From CAZHCA01 sp964530825 (GTDB lineage: Bacteria; Bacteroidota; Bacteroidia; Chitinophagales; Saprospiraceae): 64,000 nt of DNA. Made by a program: the position numbers and the translations under genes. Shown one piece after another: positions 36,903-45,345 of the stretch (position 1 is the stretch's first letter; the number at the start of each line of letters is the position of its first letter). Under the pieces are notes generated by a model. That model was not told the DNA's origin. It saw only the letters and a list, made by a program, of their open reading frames with translations, and made no database searches. The stretch lies in NCBI GenBank assembly GCA_964530825.1, contig CAZHCA010000015.1, positions 1-64,000 on the forward strand. The letters are read 5' to 3'.

Positions 36903-37203
36903 AACGCTTGTGGTCTTGAAATGACAAAAAACAAGTGAGGGATCTTAAACGAGGATTTTTAAGAAGGAAGGGGTAGGTAGGTTGAGTTGGCGTTTTGCCA
37001 ACGCTGTAATCGTTCGATAACGAAAATAAAGAATTTTTAGCTAAGAAGCGTATGTTAAACGCTAAATTACCGGACCGTCAAGTTGATCAGCTTCCAACTT
37101 TCCCAGTCTTTTAAGCGTAATGTATAAATAACAGAATAGTCTTTGTATTCCAGGTCTTAAGCCGGGTGAAGAACAATCGCCATTTTTCATAAAGCACATA
37201 ACC
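36903..37203. other. Intergenic region before kdsA
   Basis: No gene is seen. A small hairpin (GTTGGC GTTTT GCCAAC) lies near 36984-37000. No exact TAnnTTTG promoter element is found directly before kdsA. Confidence 0.35.
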
Positions 37204-38040
37204 ATGCAAAATATATGGGCCGGCCTACCACGCATCAAGCACCGAGACAGCGACCACTTTTTTCTGATTGCCGGGCCTTGCGCCATCGAAAGCAAAGATA
37301 TGGCCCTGGAAATCGCCGAACGCATCCGTGATATTTGCGACCGGCTACGCGTTCCCTATATCTTTAAGGGCTCGTACCGGAAAGCCAATCGTTCACGCCT
37401 AGATTCCTTCACTGGCATCGGCGATACCGAAGCATTAGAAATCCTGGGTAAGGTAGGCCAGACCTACGATCTACCGGTAACTACTGATATTCACAGCGAT
37501 CCGGAAGCTGCTATGGCGGCTGAATTTGTGGACGTCCTTCAGATCCCCGCTTTTTTGTGCCGACAAACCAGTCTGCTTGTCGCGGCTGCCCAAACCGGAA
37601 AGGTCGTCAATGTAAAAAAAGGTCAGTTCATGTCGGCCGACGCGATGCGTTTTGCGGTGGAAAAGATCCGGCAATCCGGCAATGAGCGGGTCTGGCTCAC
37701 GGAACGCGGCAACACTTTCGGCTATCAGGATCTGATTGTAGATTTTCGCGGAATTCCGCAGATGCAATCCTTCGGCGTGCCGGCGGTCCTGGATTGTACC
37801 CATTCCCTGCAGCAGCCCAATCAGGCATCGGGCGTAACCGGCGGCCGGCCGGTGCTGATCGAGACCATTGCCCGAGCGGGTGTGGCGGTAGGCGTCGACG
37901 GTTTATTCATTGAAACCCACCCCCGGCCCGAACAAGCCAAGTCCGACGGTGCTAATATGCTGCCACTCGATCGGCTCGAAGGCCTTCTGGAACGCTTGCT
38001 GGCAATCCGGCAGGCAATTAGTCAACCACAATATTTGTAA
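37204..38040 (+). CDS. kdsA: 3-deoxy-8-phosphooctulonate synthase (KDO-8-P synthase)
   Basis: A 278-residue enzyme of full length that joins phosphoenolpyruvate and arabinose 5-phosphate to make KDO-8-phosphate for lipid A inner core. Family motifs: FFLIAGPCAIES (Cys26), FKGSYRKANRSRLDSFTGIG, DIHSDPEAA, FLCRQTSLLVAAAQTGK, NVKKGQFM, LTERGNTFGYQDLIVDFR and GLFIETHPRPEQAKSDGANM. Cys26 in the AGPC motif, rather than Asn, marks the metal-dependent class. It is followed at seven bases by an exported unknown and then an FAD dehydrogenase, probably in one transcript. Confidence 0.97.
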   Translation: MQNIWAGLPRIKHRDSDHFFLIAGPCAIESKDMALEIAERIRDICDRLRVPYIFKGSYRKANRSRLDSFTGIGDTEALEILGKVGQTYDLPVTTDIHSDPEAAMAAEFVDVLQIPAFLCRQTSLLVAAAQTGKVVNVKKGQFMSADAMRFAVEKIRQSGNERVWLTERGNTFGYQDLIVDFRGIPQMQSFGVPAVLDCTHSLQQPNQASGVTGGRPVLIETIARAGVAVGVDGLFIETHPRPEQAKSDGANMLPLDRLEGLLERLLAIRQAISQPQYL

Positions 38041-38046
38041 TCACGC

Positions 38047-38511
38047 ATGCACTATATCTGGCTGTTTATGCTGGTTTTTGTCCTTTGGGGGACGACGCTG
38101 CAAGGGCAGTTTCGCAAAACCCTACACCAGGCTTACGGATTGGATTCTATTCTGCATATCCAGTTATCGCTGGCTAGCGGCTACAAGGCGGTCTACTGGC
38201 CAGGCAACCAATTGTTAGCCGAAACGAAGGTGCAGCTCAGCAATGCCTCTCAAGGGATACTGGATCATTTTGTGGAACAGGGCCGTTACGCCATCGAAGC
38301 CGACACCAACGAGTATACCCTGCGCCTTTTCCCAAAAGATACATTGCGACCCTCCATTAAATCAAAGCGTGGCGTTGCGGAGGAAATTATTGATATCAAG
38401 CTATATCTACCCGAGCAGTTCAAACCCAATTCCGATAGCACTCTGTGGGCGCGCGAAGCATCGGCCATGCCTCCTGCTATCGATACGACGGACAACGGGC
38501 AGCAGCCTTAA
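38047..38511 (+). CDS. Exported protein of unknown function
   Basis: A 154-residue protein starting seven bases after kdsA. The signal peptide is clear (IWLFMLVFVLWGTTLQGQ). The mature part is strand-rich (SILHIQLSLASGYKAVYWPG, YTLRLFPKDTLRPSIKSKR). No family is recognised. Tight spacing with kdsA and with the following FAD dehydrogenase (16 bases) suggests one operon. A long frame of the FAD dehydrogenase runs through this gene in another phase, but the signal peptide and codon choice favour this frame. Confidence 0.65.
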   Translation: MHYIWLFMLVFVLWGTTLQGQFRKTLHQAYGLDSILHIQLSLASGYKAVYWPGNQLLAETKVQLSNASQGILDHFVEQGRYAIEADTNEYTLRLFPKDTLRPSIKSKRGVAEEIIDIKLYLPEQFKPNSDSTLWAREASAMPPAIDTTDNGQQP

Positions 38512-38527
38512 TAATCGTTTTGATCGC

Positions 38528-40090
38528 GTGGAGAAAGCAGTAGACATAAAACTGAAGCCTTCAGAAGCGGCCCAAGCCGAGCGAATTGAGGCCGCCGCAA
38601 TTGCGGCAGCCCAGATTCCGCACAATCGCGTTACTGCCGTTCGCACCCTTCGGCGTTCTATCGATGCTCGTGGGCGTAATCCGGTAGTGCGCTTGCGCGT
38701 GGCTGTTTTTGCCGACCAGGAACCGGCGGCCGAACCAGCCATGCTGAGCCAGTTGCAACCTGTGCACGATCGGCCGTCTGTACTTATCATCGGTGCCGGT
38801 CCGGCCGGCTACTTTGCTGCGCTTGAGCTGATCGAATTGGGCCTGCGCCCAGTCATCTTCGACCGTGGCAAAGATGTGCGTGCCCGCAGGCGGGACTTAC
38901 GTGCTATCCAGCAGTTTGGCGAGGTCAACCCACACTCCAACTACTGTTTTGGAGAGGGTGGTGCTGGGACCTATTCCGACGGAAAACTTTACACGCGCTC
39001 ACACAAGCGCGGTAATATTGAAAAAGTACTGCGCCTGCTGGTCGAACACGGCGCCCAATCTGATATCCTAATCGATGCCCATCCCCACATCGGATCGAAT
39101 AAGTTGCCGAAAGTAGTAGCTAATATCCGCGAAACCATTCTACACTACGGAGGAGAAATTTTTTTCGAGCACCTTCTCACCGATTTCCTATGGGAAGACG
39201 GTCATCTTAAGGGTGTTGTCATCAATGGTGAGCAAGCCTACCGGTCGAGCGCTGTGATTCTTGCTACTGGCCATTCGAGCCGGGATGTTTATGACCTTCT
39301 GTACCGCAGCGGCATACGATTGGAGGCCAAGCCATTTGCGTTGGGCGTTCGCATCGAGCACCCCCAAGCTCTGATCGACGAGATTCAGTACGGTCAGCGC
39401 CCGCGCGAGCCAGACCTTCCGGCATCTAGCTACAAATTGGTCACACAAGTCGATGGGTGTGGGGTATACTCCTTTTGCATGTGTCCAGGCGGATTAGTAG
39501 TGCCGGCAGCCACGGCTCCCGGAGAGATAGTCTTGAACGGCATGTCGATGTCGCGGCGCGATTCCGCCTTCGCTAATTCGGGCACGGTCGTAGCGGTAAC
39601 GGAAGAAGATCTGCTGCCCTTCCGGCAGCATGGTGTTTTTGCCGGACTGGCCTTCCAGCGATCAGTTGAGCGGGCCATGTTTGCTTTTGGGGAGGGCGGG
39701 CAGCAGGCGCCGGCGCAACGGCTACCCGATTTCGTCAAGGGTAAGTTGTCGGCCGACCTACCAACGAGCTCTTATATTCCCGGACTGTTGACTGCTCCGC
39801 TCCACGAATTGTTACCGCATCTGGTTTATCAGCGTTTGCAGCGTGCCGTGCAGGACTTTGGCCGGAAAATGAAAGGTTATTACACTTCAGAAGCTAACGT
39901 AATTGCCACTGAAAGTAGAACAAGCGCACCTTTGCGAATCCCGCGTGACCCGCATACCTTTATGCATCCCGAAACGGCCGGCTTATTCCCGGCAGGCGAA
40001 GGCGGCGGCTATGCCGGCGGAATCGTTTCCGCAGCGATGGACGGGCAGAAAGTCGCCCGTGCGGTCAAGCACTTTGTGCTGGCCGGATAG
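38528..40090 (+). CDS. FAD-dependent dehydrogenase (COG2509-type)
   Basis: A 520-residue flavoprotein. I place the start at GTG 38528 because the family begins with a short region like the one that follows (VDIKLKPSEAAQAERIEAAA) and the open frame further upstream lies inside the preceding gene. The dinucleotide-binding motif is SVLIIGAGPAGYFAALELIE, preceded by a substrate-like domain with TLRRSIDARGRNPVVRLRV. Other landmarks: CFGEGGAGTYSDGKLYTR, ALGVRIEHPQALID, CMCPGGLVVPAAT, and the C-terminal FAD site FPAGEGGGYAGGIVSAAMDG. Members are predicted oxidoreductases with uncertain substrate. Probably co-transcribed with kdsA. Confidence 0.9.
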   Translation: MEKAVDIKLKPSEAAQAERIEAAAIAAAQIPHNRVTAVRTLRRSIDARGRNPVVRLRVAVFADQEPAAEPAMLSQLQPVHDRPSVLIIGAGPAGYFAALELIELGLRPVIFDRGKDVRARRRDLRAIQQFGEVNPHSNYCFGEGGAGTYSDGKLYTRSHKRGNIEKVLRLLVEHGAQSDILIDAHPHIGSNKLPKVVANIRETILHYGGEIFFEHLLTDFLWEDGHLKGVVINGEQAYRSSAVILATGHSSRDVYDLLYRSGIRLEAKPFALGVRIEHPQALIDEIQYGQRPREPDLPASSYKLVTQVDGCGVYSFCMCPGGLVVPAATAPGEIVLNGMSMSRRDSAFANSGTVVAVTEEDLLPFRQHGVFAGLAFQRSVERAMFAFGEGGQQAPAQRLPDFVKGKLSADLPTSSYIPGLLTAPLHELLPHLVYQRLQRAVQDFGRKMKGYYTSEANVIATESRTSAPLRIPRDPHTFMHPETAGLFPAGEGGGYAGGIVSAAMDGQKVARAVKHFVLAG

Positions 40091-40133
40091 CACTGCCGGC
40101 CTCTGGAATTAATCGAATTGCTAACCTTCTTCC

Positions 40134-40553
40134 ATGAAAGACATCCTTGATTTAGTTGGACGCATTTTGCTGGCTATCATTTTCTTTTTCGAGGCTTATG
40201 ACTCGATTATTCATTACGAGCAGACCAAAATTTCGATGGCATCCTATGGTCTTACCTGGCGGCAGGATTTGCTGTTGGGCGGAGCTATTTTCGTACTGGT
40301 ACTAGGTGCGACCCTAATCTTACTCGGCTATCGGGCTGCCCTGGGCGCGCTAATGCTGTTGCTGTACTGGCTGCCCTTCAGTTTTATTGTCTATAGTTTC
40401 TGGAACGACCCATTCGACATCAAAAGAGAAGTGTCTATTCTTTTTATGAAGAACATGGCCATCGCCGGTGGACTGTTGTTGGTTTGGGCGCACGGCAGTG
40501 GCAAGTACAGTGTGCGTCGGTTGTTAGCCACCTACCGGGTGCGAGGCACCTAG
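40134..40553 (+). CDS. DoxX-family membrane protein
   Basis: A 139-residue protein with four membrane helices: LVGRILLAIIFFFEAYDSI, LLGGAIFVLVLGATLILLG, LGALMLLLYWLPFSFIVYS and MKNMAIAGGLLLVWAHGSG. The first helix and the fourth-helix KNMAIAGGLLL motif are characteristic of DoxX. The family is linked to quinone or redox membrane complexes in a few species; function here is not established. It lies 43 bases after the FAD dehydrogenase and is convergent with the potassium-channel gene, suggesting it ends the kdsA transcript. Confidence 0.85.
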   Translation: MKDILDLVGRILLAIIFFFEAYDSIIHYEQTKISMASYGLTWRQDLLLGGAIFVLVLGATLILLGYRAALGALMLLLYWLPFSFIVYSFWNDPFDIKREVSILFMKNMAIAGGLLLVWAHGSGKYSVRRLLATYRVRGT

Positions 40554-40624
40554 GTTCCTTGGGGTGATCCTTCCATGAAATCGTTAGGGGTGGCAAATGC
40601 TGCTCTGCGCAAATCCGAAAGCCC

Positions 40625-41446
40625 CTAGTGCAAATGCGTGCCGCAGTATTTGCAGTACACAGCGTCATTGTCGTGGTCAACACCCAGGCAATTGTGACAA
40701 ACCTGCGTGTTGGCTTTGCTACGCTGGTCGGCGATAAATTCTGCAGATACGATGCCGGTGGGGACCGCAATTACGGCGTACCCTAAAATCATGACAATCG
40801 CCGAGAGGAATTGCCCAAGCGCGGTGACCGGAGTAATGTCTCCGTACCCTACAGTGGTCAGGGTGACGATGGCCCAGTATATACTTTGCGGAATGCTGGA
40901 AAACATTTCATTTTGCTGACCCTCGACCAGGTACATCATCGCACCAATGATGGTCACTAATAGCACGATAAAGGTCAGGAACACAATGATCTTAAGGCGA
41001 CTCGCCAAAAGGGCCCGTAAAATGATACGTCCGGCATCGAGATAGCGAACCAGTTTGAAAATCCGAAAAATGCGCATTAAGCGGAGTGCTCGAATGATCA
41101 GCAGGTATTGATAATGCGGGAAAAAAATGCTGATGTAAGTCGGTAGGATCGCCAACAGATCGACTACTCCGTAAAAGCTGGTGGCGTACCGCCAGGGTCG
41201 GTTGACACTGTAGAGGCGCAATAAGTATTCGATCGTAAACAGAATGGTAAATATCCATTCCAGCGTACGAAATAGGGCACCGTACCGTTCGTGAAGCGTG
41301 TCTATACTCTCCAGCATGACGACGACCACACTCAGCGAAATGGCAATGAATAGAAGAATATCGAATAACCTGCCGGCAGGCGTATCGGCCTCGGTAATGA
41401 TTTCGTGTACCTTCTTTTTGAACTTATTTGATCGATCTTTTTGCAT
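40625..41446 (-). CDS. Six-helix voltage-gated-type potassium channel with C-terminal zinc ribbon
   Basis: A 273-residue channel. The start at MQKDRSNKF is chosen because the 26 residues coded upstream look unlike the family; 41452 and 41524 are alternatives. Helices S1-S4 span about 25-150, with S4 carrying a ladder of Arg (LRLMRIFRIFKLVRYL). The pore helix and filter read SIYWAIVTLTTVGYGDITPV; TVGYGD indicates K+ selectivity. The cytoplasmic end has paired cysteines CHNCLGVDHDNDAVYCKYCG, a zinc-ribbon-like finger that could gate or stabilise the tetramer. The gene stands between DoxX (convergent) and the LytTR regulator (divergent). Activation stimulus unknown. Confidence 0.92.
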   Translation of the reverse strand: MQKDRSNKFKKKVHEIITEADTPAGRLFDILLFIAISLSVVVVMLESIDTLHERYGALFRTLEWIFTILFTIEYLLRLYSVNRPWRYATSFYGVVDLLAILPTYISIFFPHYQYLLIIRALRLMRIFRIFKLVRYLDAGRIILRALLASRLKIIVFLTFIVLLVTIIGAMMYLVEGQQNEMFSSIPQSIYWAIVTLTTVGYGDITPVTALGQFLSAIVMILGYAVIAVPTGIVSAEFIADQRSKANTQVCHNCLGVDHDNDAVYCKYCGTHLH

Positions 41447-41611
41447 AGCCATATGGAAAAAAGCATGCAACCGGATCGGAAGCCCGACCAAGTGGGCGTA
41501 CTTTCCTACCGTTGCATAGCCCATTATTGTATTTAAATAAGTCAGACAGATTTTCGGTGCTAAAAGCCGTTAAATAAGCCTATATTTATCCATCAAAGTT
41601 AAGAACAAAAA

Positions 41612-42382
41612 ATGGAGCGCGTGATTAAGGCATTAATCGTAGAAGATGAGGAGAAAGGCAGGAATAATCTCCGCAATCTTTTAGATCAACATTGTGATAA
41701 TGTAGAGTTGATTGGAGAAGCCGGCGGCGTTGAGGAAGGCATTCAGCTGTTCCGGAATCTGGAACAAAAACCGGATGTCGCTTTTCTCGATATCAGTTTG
41801 CCAGACGGCTTGGTATTCCAGATGCTCAATCATTTGCGCCCCATAGATTTTGAGATTATCTTTGTCACGGCACACGAAGAGTATGCTGTCAAAGCTTGCG
41901 AATACAGTTCGATCGGCTACATCCTGAAGCCGATTGATCCCGACGCTTTAAAGGAAGCGATCATGCGAATTCGCCCGCGTTCGGATAATCAGATTGATAA
42001 GCGGCTGGAAATTTTTTCCAACTACTACAATAACCCGAACGCCTTTACCAAAATGAGCATTTCGGCACTGGACGGGATCTATTTCGTAAACATCCGCGAC
42101 ATCGTTCGCTTTGAAGCTGAAGACAATTATACCCATATTTATCTGCAAACCGGGGAACGGATTACTGCTTCCAAAACTATCAAGTCTTATGAAGACTTAT
42201 TAGCCCCGTTCAACTTTTACCGCGTACACAAACGCCACGTAATTAACCTCAACTACATGCGCAAGTTCGTCAAGGGCGACGGCGGTTATCTCATCATGGA
42301 TGACGATATCAAGATCGAGGTGTCTCGACGTCGCCGCCCGGCCTTTATGGAACAGTTGCGCCGTCTGCAAGAGGGGCTCTAA
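41612..42382 (+). CDS. LytTR-family response regulator
   Basis: A 256-residue two-component regulator. The receiver domain (about 5-125) has acidic residues Glu11/Asp12, phospho-acceptor Asp60 (VAFLDISLPDG), the conserved Thr-like VTAHEEYAVKA and the switch Lys in YILKPID. The C-terminal LytTR DNA-binding domain (about 150-255) has IRDIVRFEAEDNYTHIYLQT, RITASKTIKSYED, FYRVHKRHVINLNYMRKFVK. LytTR regulators typically control virulence, competence or peptide-bacteriocin genes. It is followed by a double-glycine-leader peptide gene and a LytS-type histidine kinase; these are likely its signal and sensor. Its own promoter is not clear (TATATTTA near 41581). Confidence 0.95.
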   Translation: MERVIKALIVEDEEKGRNNLRNLLDQHCDNVELIGEAGGVEEGIQLFRNLEQKPDVAFLDISLPDGLVFQMLNHLRPIDFEIIFVTAHEEYAVKACEYSSIGYILKPIDPDALKEAIMRIRPRSDNQIDKRLEIFSNYYNNPNAFTKMSISALDGIYFVNIRDIVRFEAEDNYTHIYLQTGERITASKTIKSYEDLLAPFNFYRVHKRHVINLNYMRKFVKGDGGYLIMDDDIKIEVSRRRRPAFMEQLRRLQEGL

Positions 42383-42431
42383 TTGACCGCGGGTACCTTT
42401 AGTTATTAATTAGCCGATGAAAACTAAGCGC

Positions 42432-42462
42432 TTTGGAACCTTCGTTGCAAAGTGTACATTTG
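42432..42462 (+). promoter_or_regulatory. Bacteroidota promoter before the double-glycine peptide gene
   Basis: TTTG (42432-42435), 19 bases, then TACATTTG (42455-42462): an exact match to TTTG-N19-TAnnTTTG. Transcription would start near 42470, giving a leader of about 100 bases before the peptide ATG at 42574. Confidence 0.68.
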
Positions 42463-42573
42463 TAATTCGACGAATTTTCCTAAATTCACTTGGATCATGG
42501 AGACTATTTACCCTATTATTTCCGAAAACCGATTTTATAACGTTTGTCCCATGCCGACCAAAAACCACTAACT

Positions 42574-42723
42574 ATGGGAAAATCAAAGAAAAAGTTAGAT
42601 GATCTTAAAAAAGAAAAAGATCTGAAAAAGATTAAGCCGGTGGACATGAAAAAGATCATCGGCGGTAAAAAATCTAAAAAGCGCAAAGCTAACAACGGCT
42701 GCGGAGGAATTCTCCCTCAGTAA
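42574..42723 (+). CDS. Putative double-glycine-leader peptide precursor (pheromone or RiPP)
   Basis: A 49-residue frame. The leader (31 residues, rich in Lys) ends in LKKIKPVDMKKIIGG. Hydrophobic residues sit at -4 (Ile28), -7 (Met25), -12 (Ile20) and -15 (Leu17) from the Gly30-Gly31 cleavage site, which is the classical spacing of double-glycine leaders cut by C39-peptidase ABC transporters. The predicted mature peptide is the 18-residue KKSKKRKANNGCGGILPQ with a single Cys. The gene has its own promoter and lies between a LytTR response regulator and a LytS-type kinase, the setting of peptide-pheromone systems. No C39 transporter or modifying enzyme is in the window, so pheromone, bacteriocin or modified peptide remain open. 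Homology could not be tested. Confidence 0.6.
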   Translation: MGKSKKKLDDLKKEKDLKKIKPVDMKKIIGGKKSKKRKANNGCGGILPQ

Positions 42724-42935
42724 GGAGATGCTTCTGGCCATGATGTCACTATTTTCCCCAGTTTTGTTTTGATTCGGTATGAATGATTAGCCTCCCTTTA
42801 CGAGATCGGGCCCAGGAAACATCCCGCAGCTCGTATCGTACTTACTAATAAGCACTATGAGTCACGTTTGATGGGCTGTCTGCTCCGCAGGAGGGATAGT
42901 ACTGCTTATTCTGGAACCTTGACTGCTGCTATGTC

Positions 42936-44855
42936 ATGACCAACATCTTACCCCAAACCCTTGATCTTCCCTTTTTTGAGCACCAGCTTCACCAACAGGA
43001 GGAGCCCCTGCAGCGCTTGTTGTTGATCGATCAGCTCGCCGCTTATTATATTTTTACCAATGCCCAGCGTGCCCGGGAGCTCCTGGACGAGCTGCAATTT
43101 TTACTCAACCACAACGACTTTCCAGATTACGCCCTCAACTACAACCTTTATGCGGCTTTTGTAGCCAACCAGCTTTACCAATACCAGGAAGCCGAACAAA
43201 ACTACCAGAAGGCCACTGTGCTGGTAGAAGACCGGGGTGATATCCGGCAGCGCGTTGAAGTATACATCGACTATGCCGGTACTTATATGAACCTGCAGCG
43301 TATGGACAAAGCCCAGGAACTGTTGGGGAAAGCGGAAAAATTCCTGCGCAGTTTTCCGGACGAGCAGTTGGAAGCCCGGCTCATCTGTCGAGAAGGCTTC
43401 CTGAGCCTACACTACGCGAACTATTCCCAGGCTATCGAATTATTGTTGGAAGCCGATAAACGCATCTCTGCTCAGCGACAACCCCTGGCCATCAAAGACT
43501 ACTACTTCCTAACGCTGGTCCACAGCGGGCTGGGAAAAATTTACGAACGCAATGACGACCGGGATAAAAGCGTCGCTGCTTTTCTCAAAGTGGTGGAGAT
43601 GTGCGAAGCGGTCGGGATGCGCACACGCCTGTCCTGGCACTATCTCAATGTAGGAAACGGGTACATGGCGCTCGACGACCAACGCGCTGCCGAGAATTAT
43701 TTCCGCAAAGCCATTGAAACCAACGACGATGCTTCGCTCCATGCCAAGGCTAGTGCCTATGCAAATCTTGGCTATTGCCATTACGAAAAGGAGGATTACG
43801 AGCAGTCGCTTAAGCTGTTTAATCGGGCGGAGAAGCTCTACAAGGAAATTTCGGCCCGGGACTACGATAATTTCTCCATCATCGAAGGCTGGAGAGGAAA
43901 GGTATTCGCCGAGCTTGGACAGCAACAAGAAGCGCTTGGACATTTTCAAAAGGCGCTGACTTACGCTCAGATGATCGAAGACCCCAAGCAGCTCGCAACG
44001 ATTTGCAAAGACCTAGCGACTTTCTATGCCGATCTCGAAGATTTTCAAAGCGCTTACGAATACCAGTGCCTGCACGAAAAGTTTCTGGAACAATACATCG
44101 AGCAGGTCAACCAACGGCGCCAACTGGAACTAGAGGTCAAATACGATGCCGAAAAGCGCCAACAAGAAGCAGAACTCCTGCGCCTGCAGGCAACCCGCCT
44201 CCAGCTGAAAGCGCTGCGCGCTCAGATGAACCCGCATTTTCTCTATAATGCATTAAACAGTATCCAAAATTATATCACTTCGCACGAGGCCAATAATGCC
44301 GCTAAGTACCTCGCTAAATTCGCCAAGCTGATGAGGCAAGGGCTAGAGTACTCCGAACTCGAAATCATTTCGTTAGAAAAAGAAATTGAGTTTTTAAACG
44401 ACTATCTCTACATTAACGAAAAATTGCGTTTTGAGGATAAGCTCAGCTACGAAATCGTGGTCGATGATGATATTGAGGAGGATATCATGGGGGTTCCGAC
44501 CATGATCGTACAGCCCTACGTTGAAAATGCCATTGAGCATGGACTGCGAACCAAGAAAGATGGTTTCATCCAGGTGCGCTTTAGCCTCGACGATGAGGAT
44601 ACCGTGCTGTGCGTGATCGAGGATAATGGCATCGGAAGAGAAAAGGCAAGAACACTCCAACTGCAAGACCTGCAGTTTGAAAATTACCGCTCCCGGGGAA
44701 CGAGTATTACCGAAAAGCGGCTGGAGCTATTGCACCAGACCAAAGACAAAGGCCTTTTTGTGAAAACCATCGACCTAAAAAACGATCAAACCCACCAACC
44801 GTTAGGCACTCGGGTGGAAATAAAAATACCGATCGTAGAAATTCAAATCAAGTGA
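42936..44855 (+). CDS. TPR histidine kinase of the LytS type (cytoplasmic)
   Basis: A 639-residue kinase. Residues about 20-385 are TPR repeats (YLNVGNGYMALDDQRAAENY, AYANLGYCHYEKEDYEQSLK, QEALGHFQKALTYAQ). A coiled coil (about 390-425) leads to the His_kinase dimerisation box MNPHFLYNALNSIQNYI with phospho-acceptor His434, then the ATPase domain with N box NAIEHGLR and G box DNGIGREKA. No signal peptide or membrane span is seen, unlike most Bacteroidota TPR kinases of this class, so the sensor part is in the cytoplasm. With the LytTR regulator and the double-glycine peptide it may form a signalling cassette; TPR folds in RNPP regulators bind peptides, but direct binding here is only a possibility. 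Confidence 0.93.
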   Translation: MTNILPQTLDLPFFEHQLHQQEEPLQRLLLIDQLAAYYIFTNAQRARELLDELQFLLNHNDFPDYALNYNLYAAFVANQLYQYQEAEQNYQKATVLVEDRGDIRQRVEVYIDYAGTYMNLQRMDKAQELLGKAEKFLRSFPDEQLEARLICREGFLSLHYANYSQAIELLLEADKRISAQRQPLAIKDYYFLTLVHSGLGKIYERNDDRDKSVAAFLKVVEMCEAVGMRTRLSWHYLNVGNGYMALDDQRAAENYFRKAIETNDDASLHAKASAYANLGYCHYEKEDYEQSLKLFNRAEKLYKEISARDYDNFSIIEGWRGKVFAELGQQQEALGHFQKALTYAQMIEDPKQLATICKDLATFYADLEDFQSAYEYQCLHEKFLEQYIEQVNQRRQLELEVKYDAEKRQQEAELLRLQATRLQLKALRAQMNPHFLYNALNSIQNYITSHEANNAAKYLAKFAKLMRQGLEYSELEIISLEKEIEFLNDYLYINEKLRFEDKLSYEIVVDDDIEEDIMGVPTMIVQPYVENAIEHGLRTKKDGFIQVRFSLDDEDTVLCVIEDNGIGREKARTLQLQDLQFENYRSRGTSITEKRLELLHQTKDKGLFVKTIDLKNDQTHQPLGTRVEIKIPIVEIQIK

Positions 44856-45015
44856 AAGTTATATGCGAAAAAAATAAATAATCATTGTTTTTCCGCAACC
44901 CCGCGCCGAACCGTCCGTATTACAAAGTGACCGAACCTTCATAGGAGGTTGCAGACCGCACAGAGGCAGCTTTTTTAACCTGCTCATGAAGCGGTCCCAC
45001 TGTTCGATCATCTTT
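44856..45015. other. Intergenic region after the kinase
   Basis: No gene is seen between the kinase stop and the first of three tandem RNA-like units. Confidence 0.4.
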
Positions 45016-45077
45016 GTTTTCTCATAGTATGTTTGTGTTGGCGCACCTCGTCATTTTTGGCGGGGTGTTGTTTTTCC
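45016..45077 (+). ncRNA. Tandem small-RNA-like unit 1
   Basis: Starts with GTTTTCTCATAGTATGTT (18 bases, present three times in this gap) directly after CATCTTTG, a near-match to the -7 element. It ends in a hairpin GCACCTCG / CGGGGTGT and TTGTTTTT. The predicted transcript is about 60 bases. A frame through it is open for some distance (45014-45208) but does not look like a protein. Confidence 0.45.
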
Positions 45078-45157
45078 TTTCCATAAGACTGCATTCCCCT
45101 TTCCCTTTCTTTCTGGACCATTACCTAATTGCCGCTTTTTCGAACCGTCAGGTACCT

Positions 45158-45230
45158 TACCTTTGTACCAGTTTTCTCATAGTATGTTTAATTGCCCTAC
45201 ACCTATAGCCGGTGTAGGCTTTTTTATTTT
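45158..45230 (+). ncRNA. Tandem small-RNA-like unit 2, with -7 element
   Basis: TACCTTTG (45158-45165) matches TAnnTTTG exactly. The 18-base sequence follows at 45171-45188, at the expected transcription start. A strong intrinsic terminator comes next: CCTACACC / GGTGTAGG with a seven-base loop, then CTTTTTTATTTT. This unit is the best argument that the three copies are transcribed as short separate RNAs. Confidence 0.5.
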
Positions 45231-45345
45231 CAGGGCTTCCGTTCTGTGACACCGTATATTTTACCACTTTCTAAGTTGCACCGACCCATTCGAAGGGTCC
45301 TTCTTCCATTACGTAAATACACCCATTAGAAAAGCCTAAAGCACT

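Noticed and set aside
42539..42547. A LytTR-box-like 9-mer (AACGTTTGT) before the peptide gene
   Set aside because: LytTR sites come in spaced pairs; only one half-site is seen, it lies downstream of the predicted start, and a single match to so loose a consensus is weak.
42417..42602. A 61-codon frame before the double-glycine peptide
   Set aside because: It contains the promoter of the peptide gene and overlaps its start in another phase; composition is not protein-like.
45014..45208. A 64-codon open frame through RNA-like units 1 and 2
   Set aside because: It runs across a terminator, starts before the 18-base repeat and ends in the second copy of it; no protein-like pattern. The repeated sequence and hairpins explain the region better.
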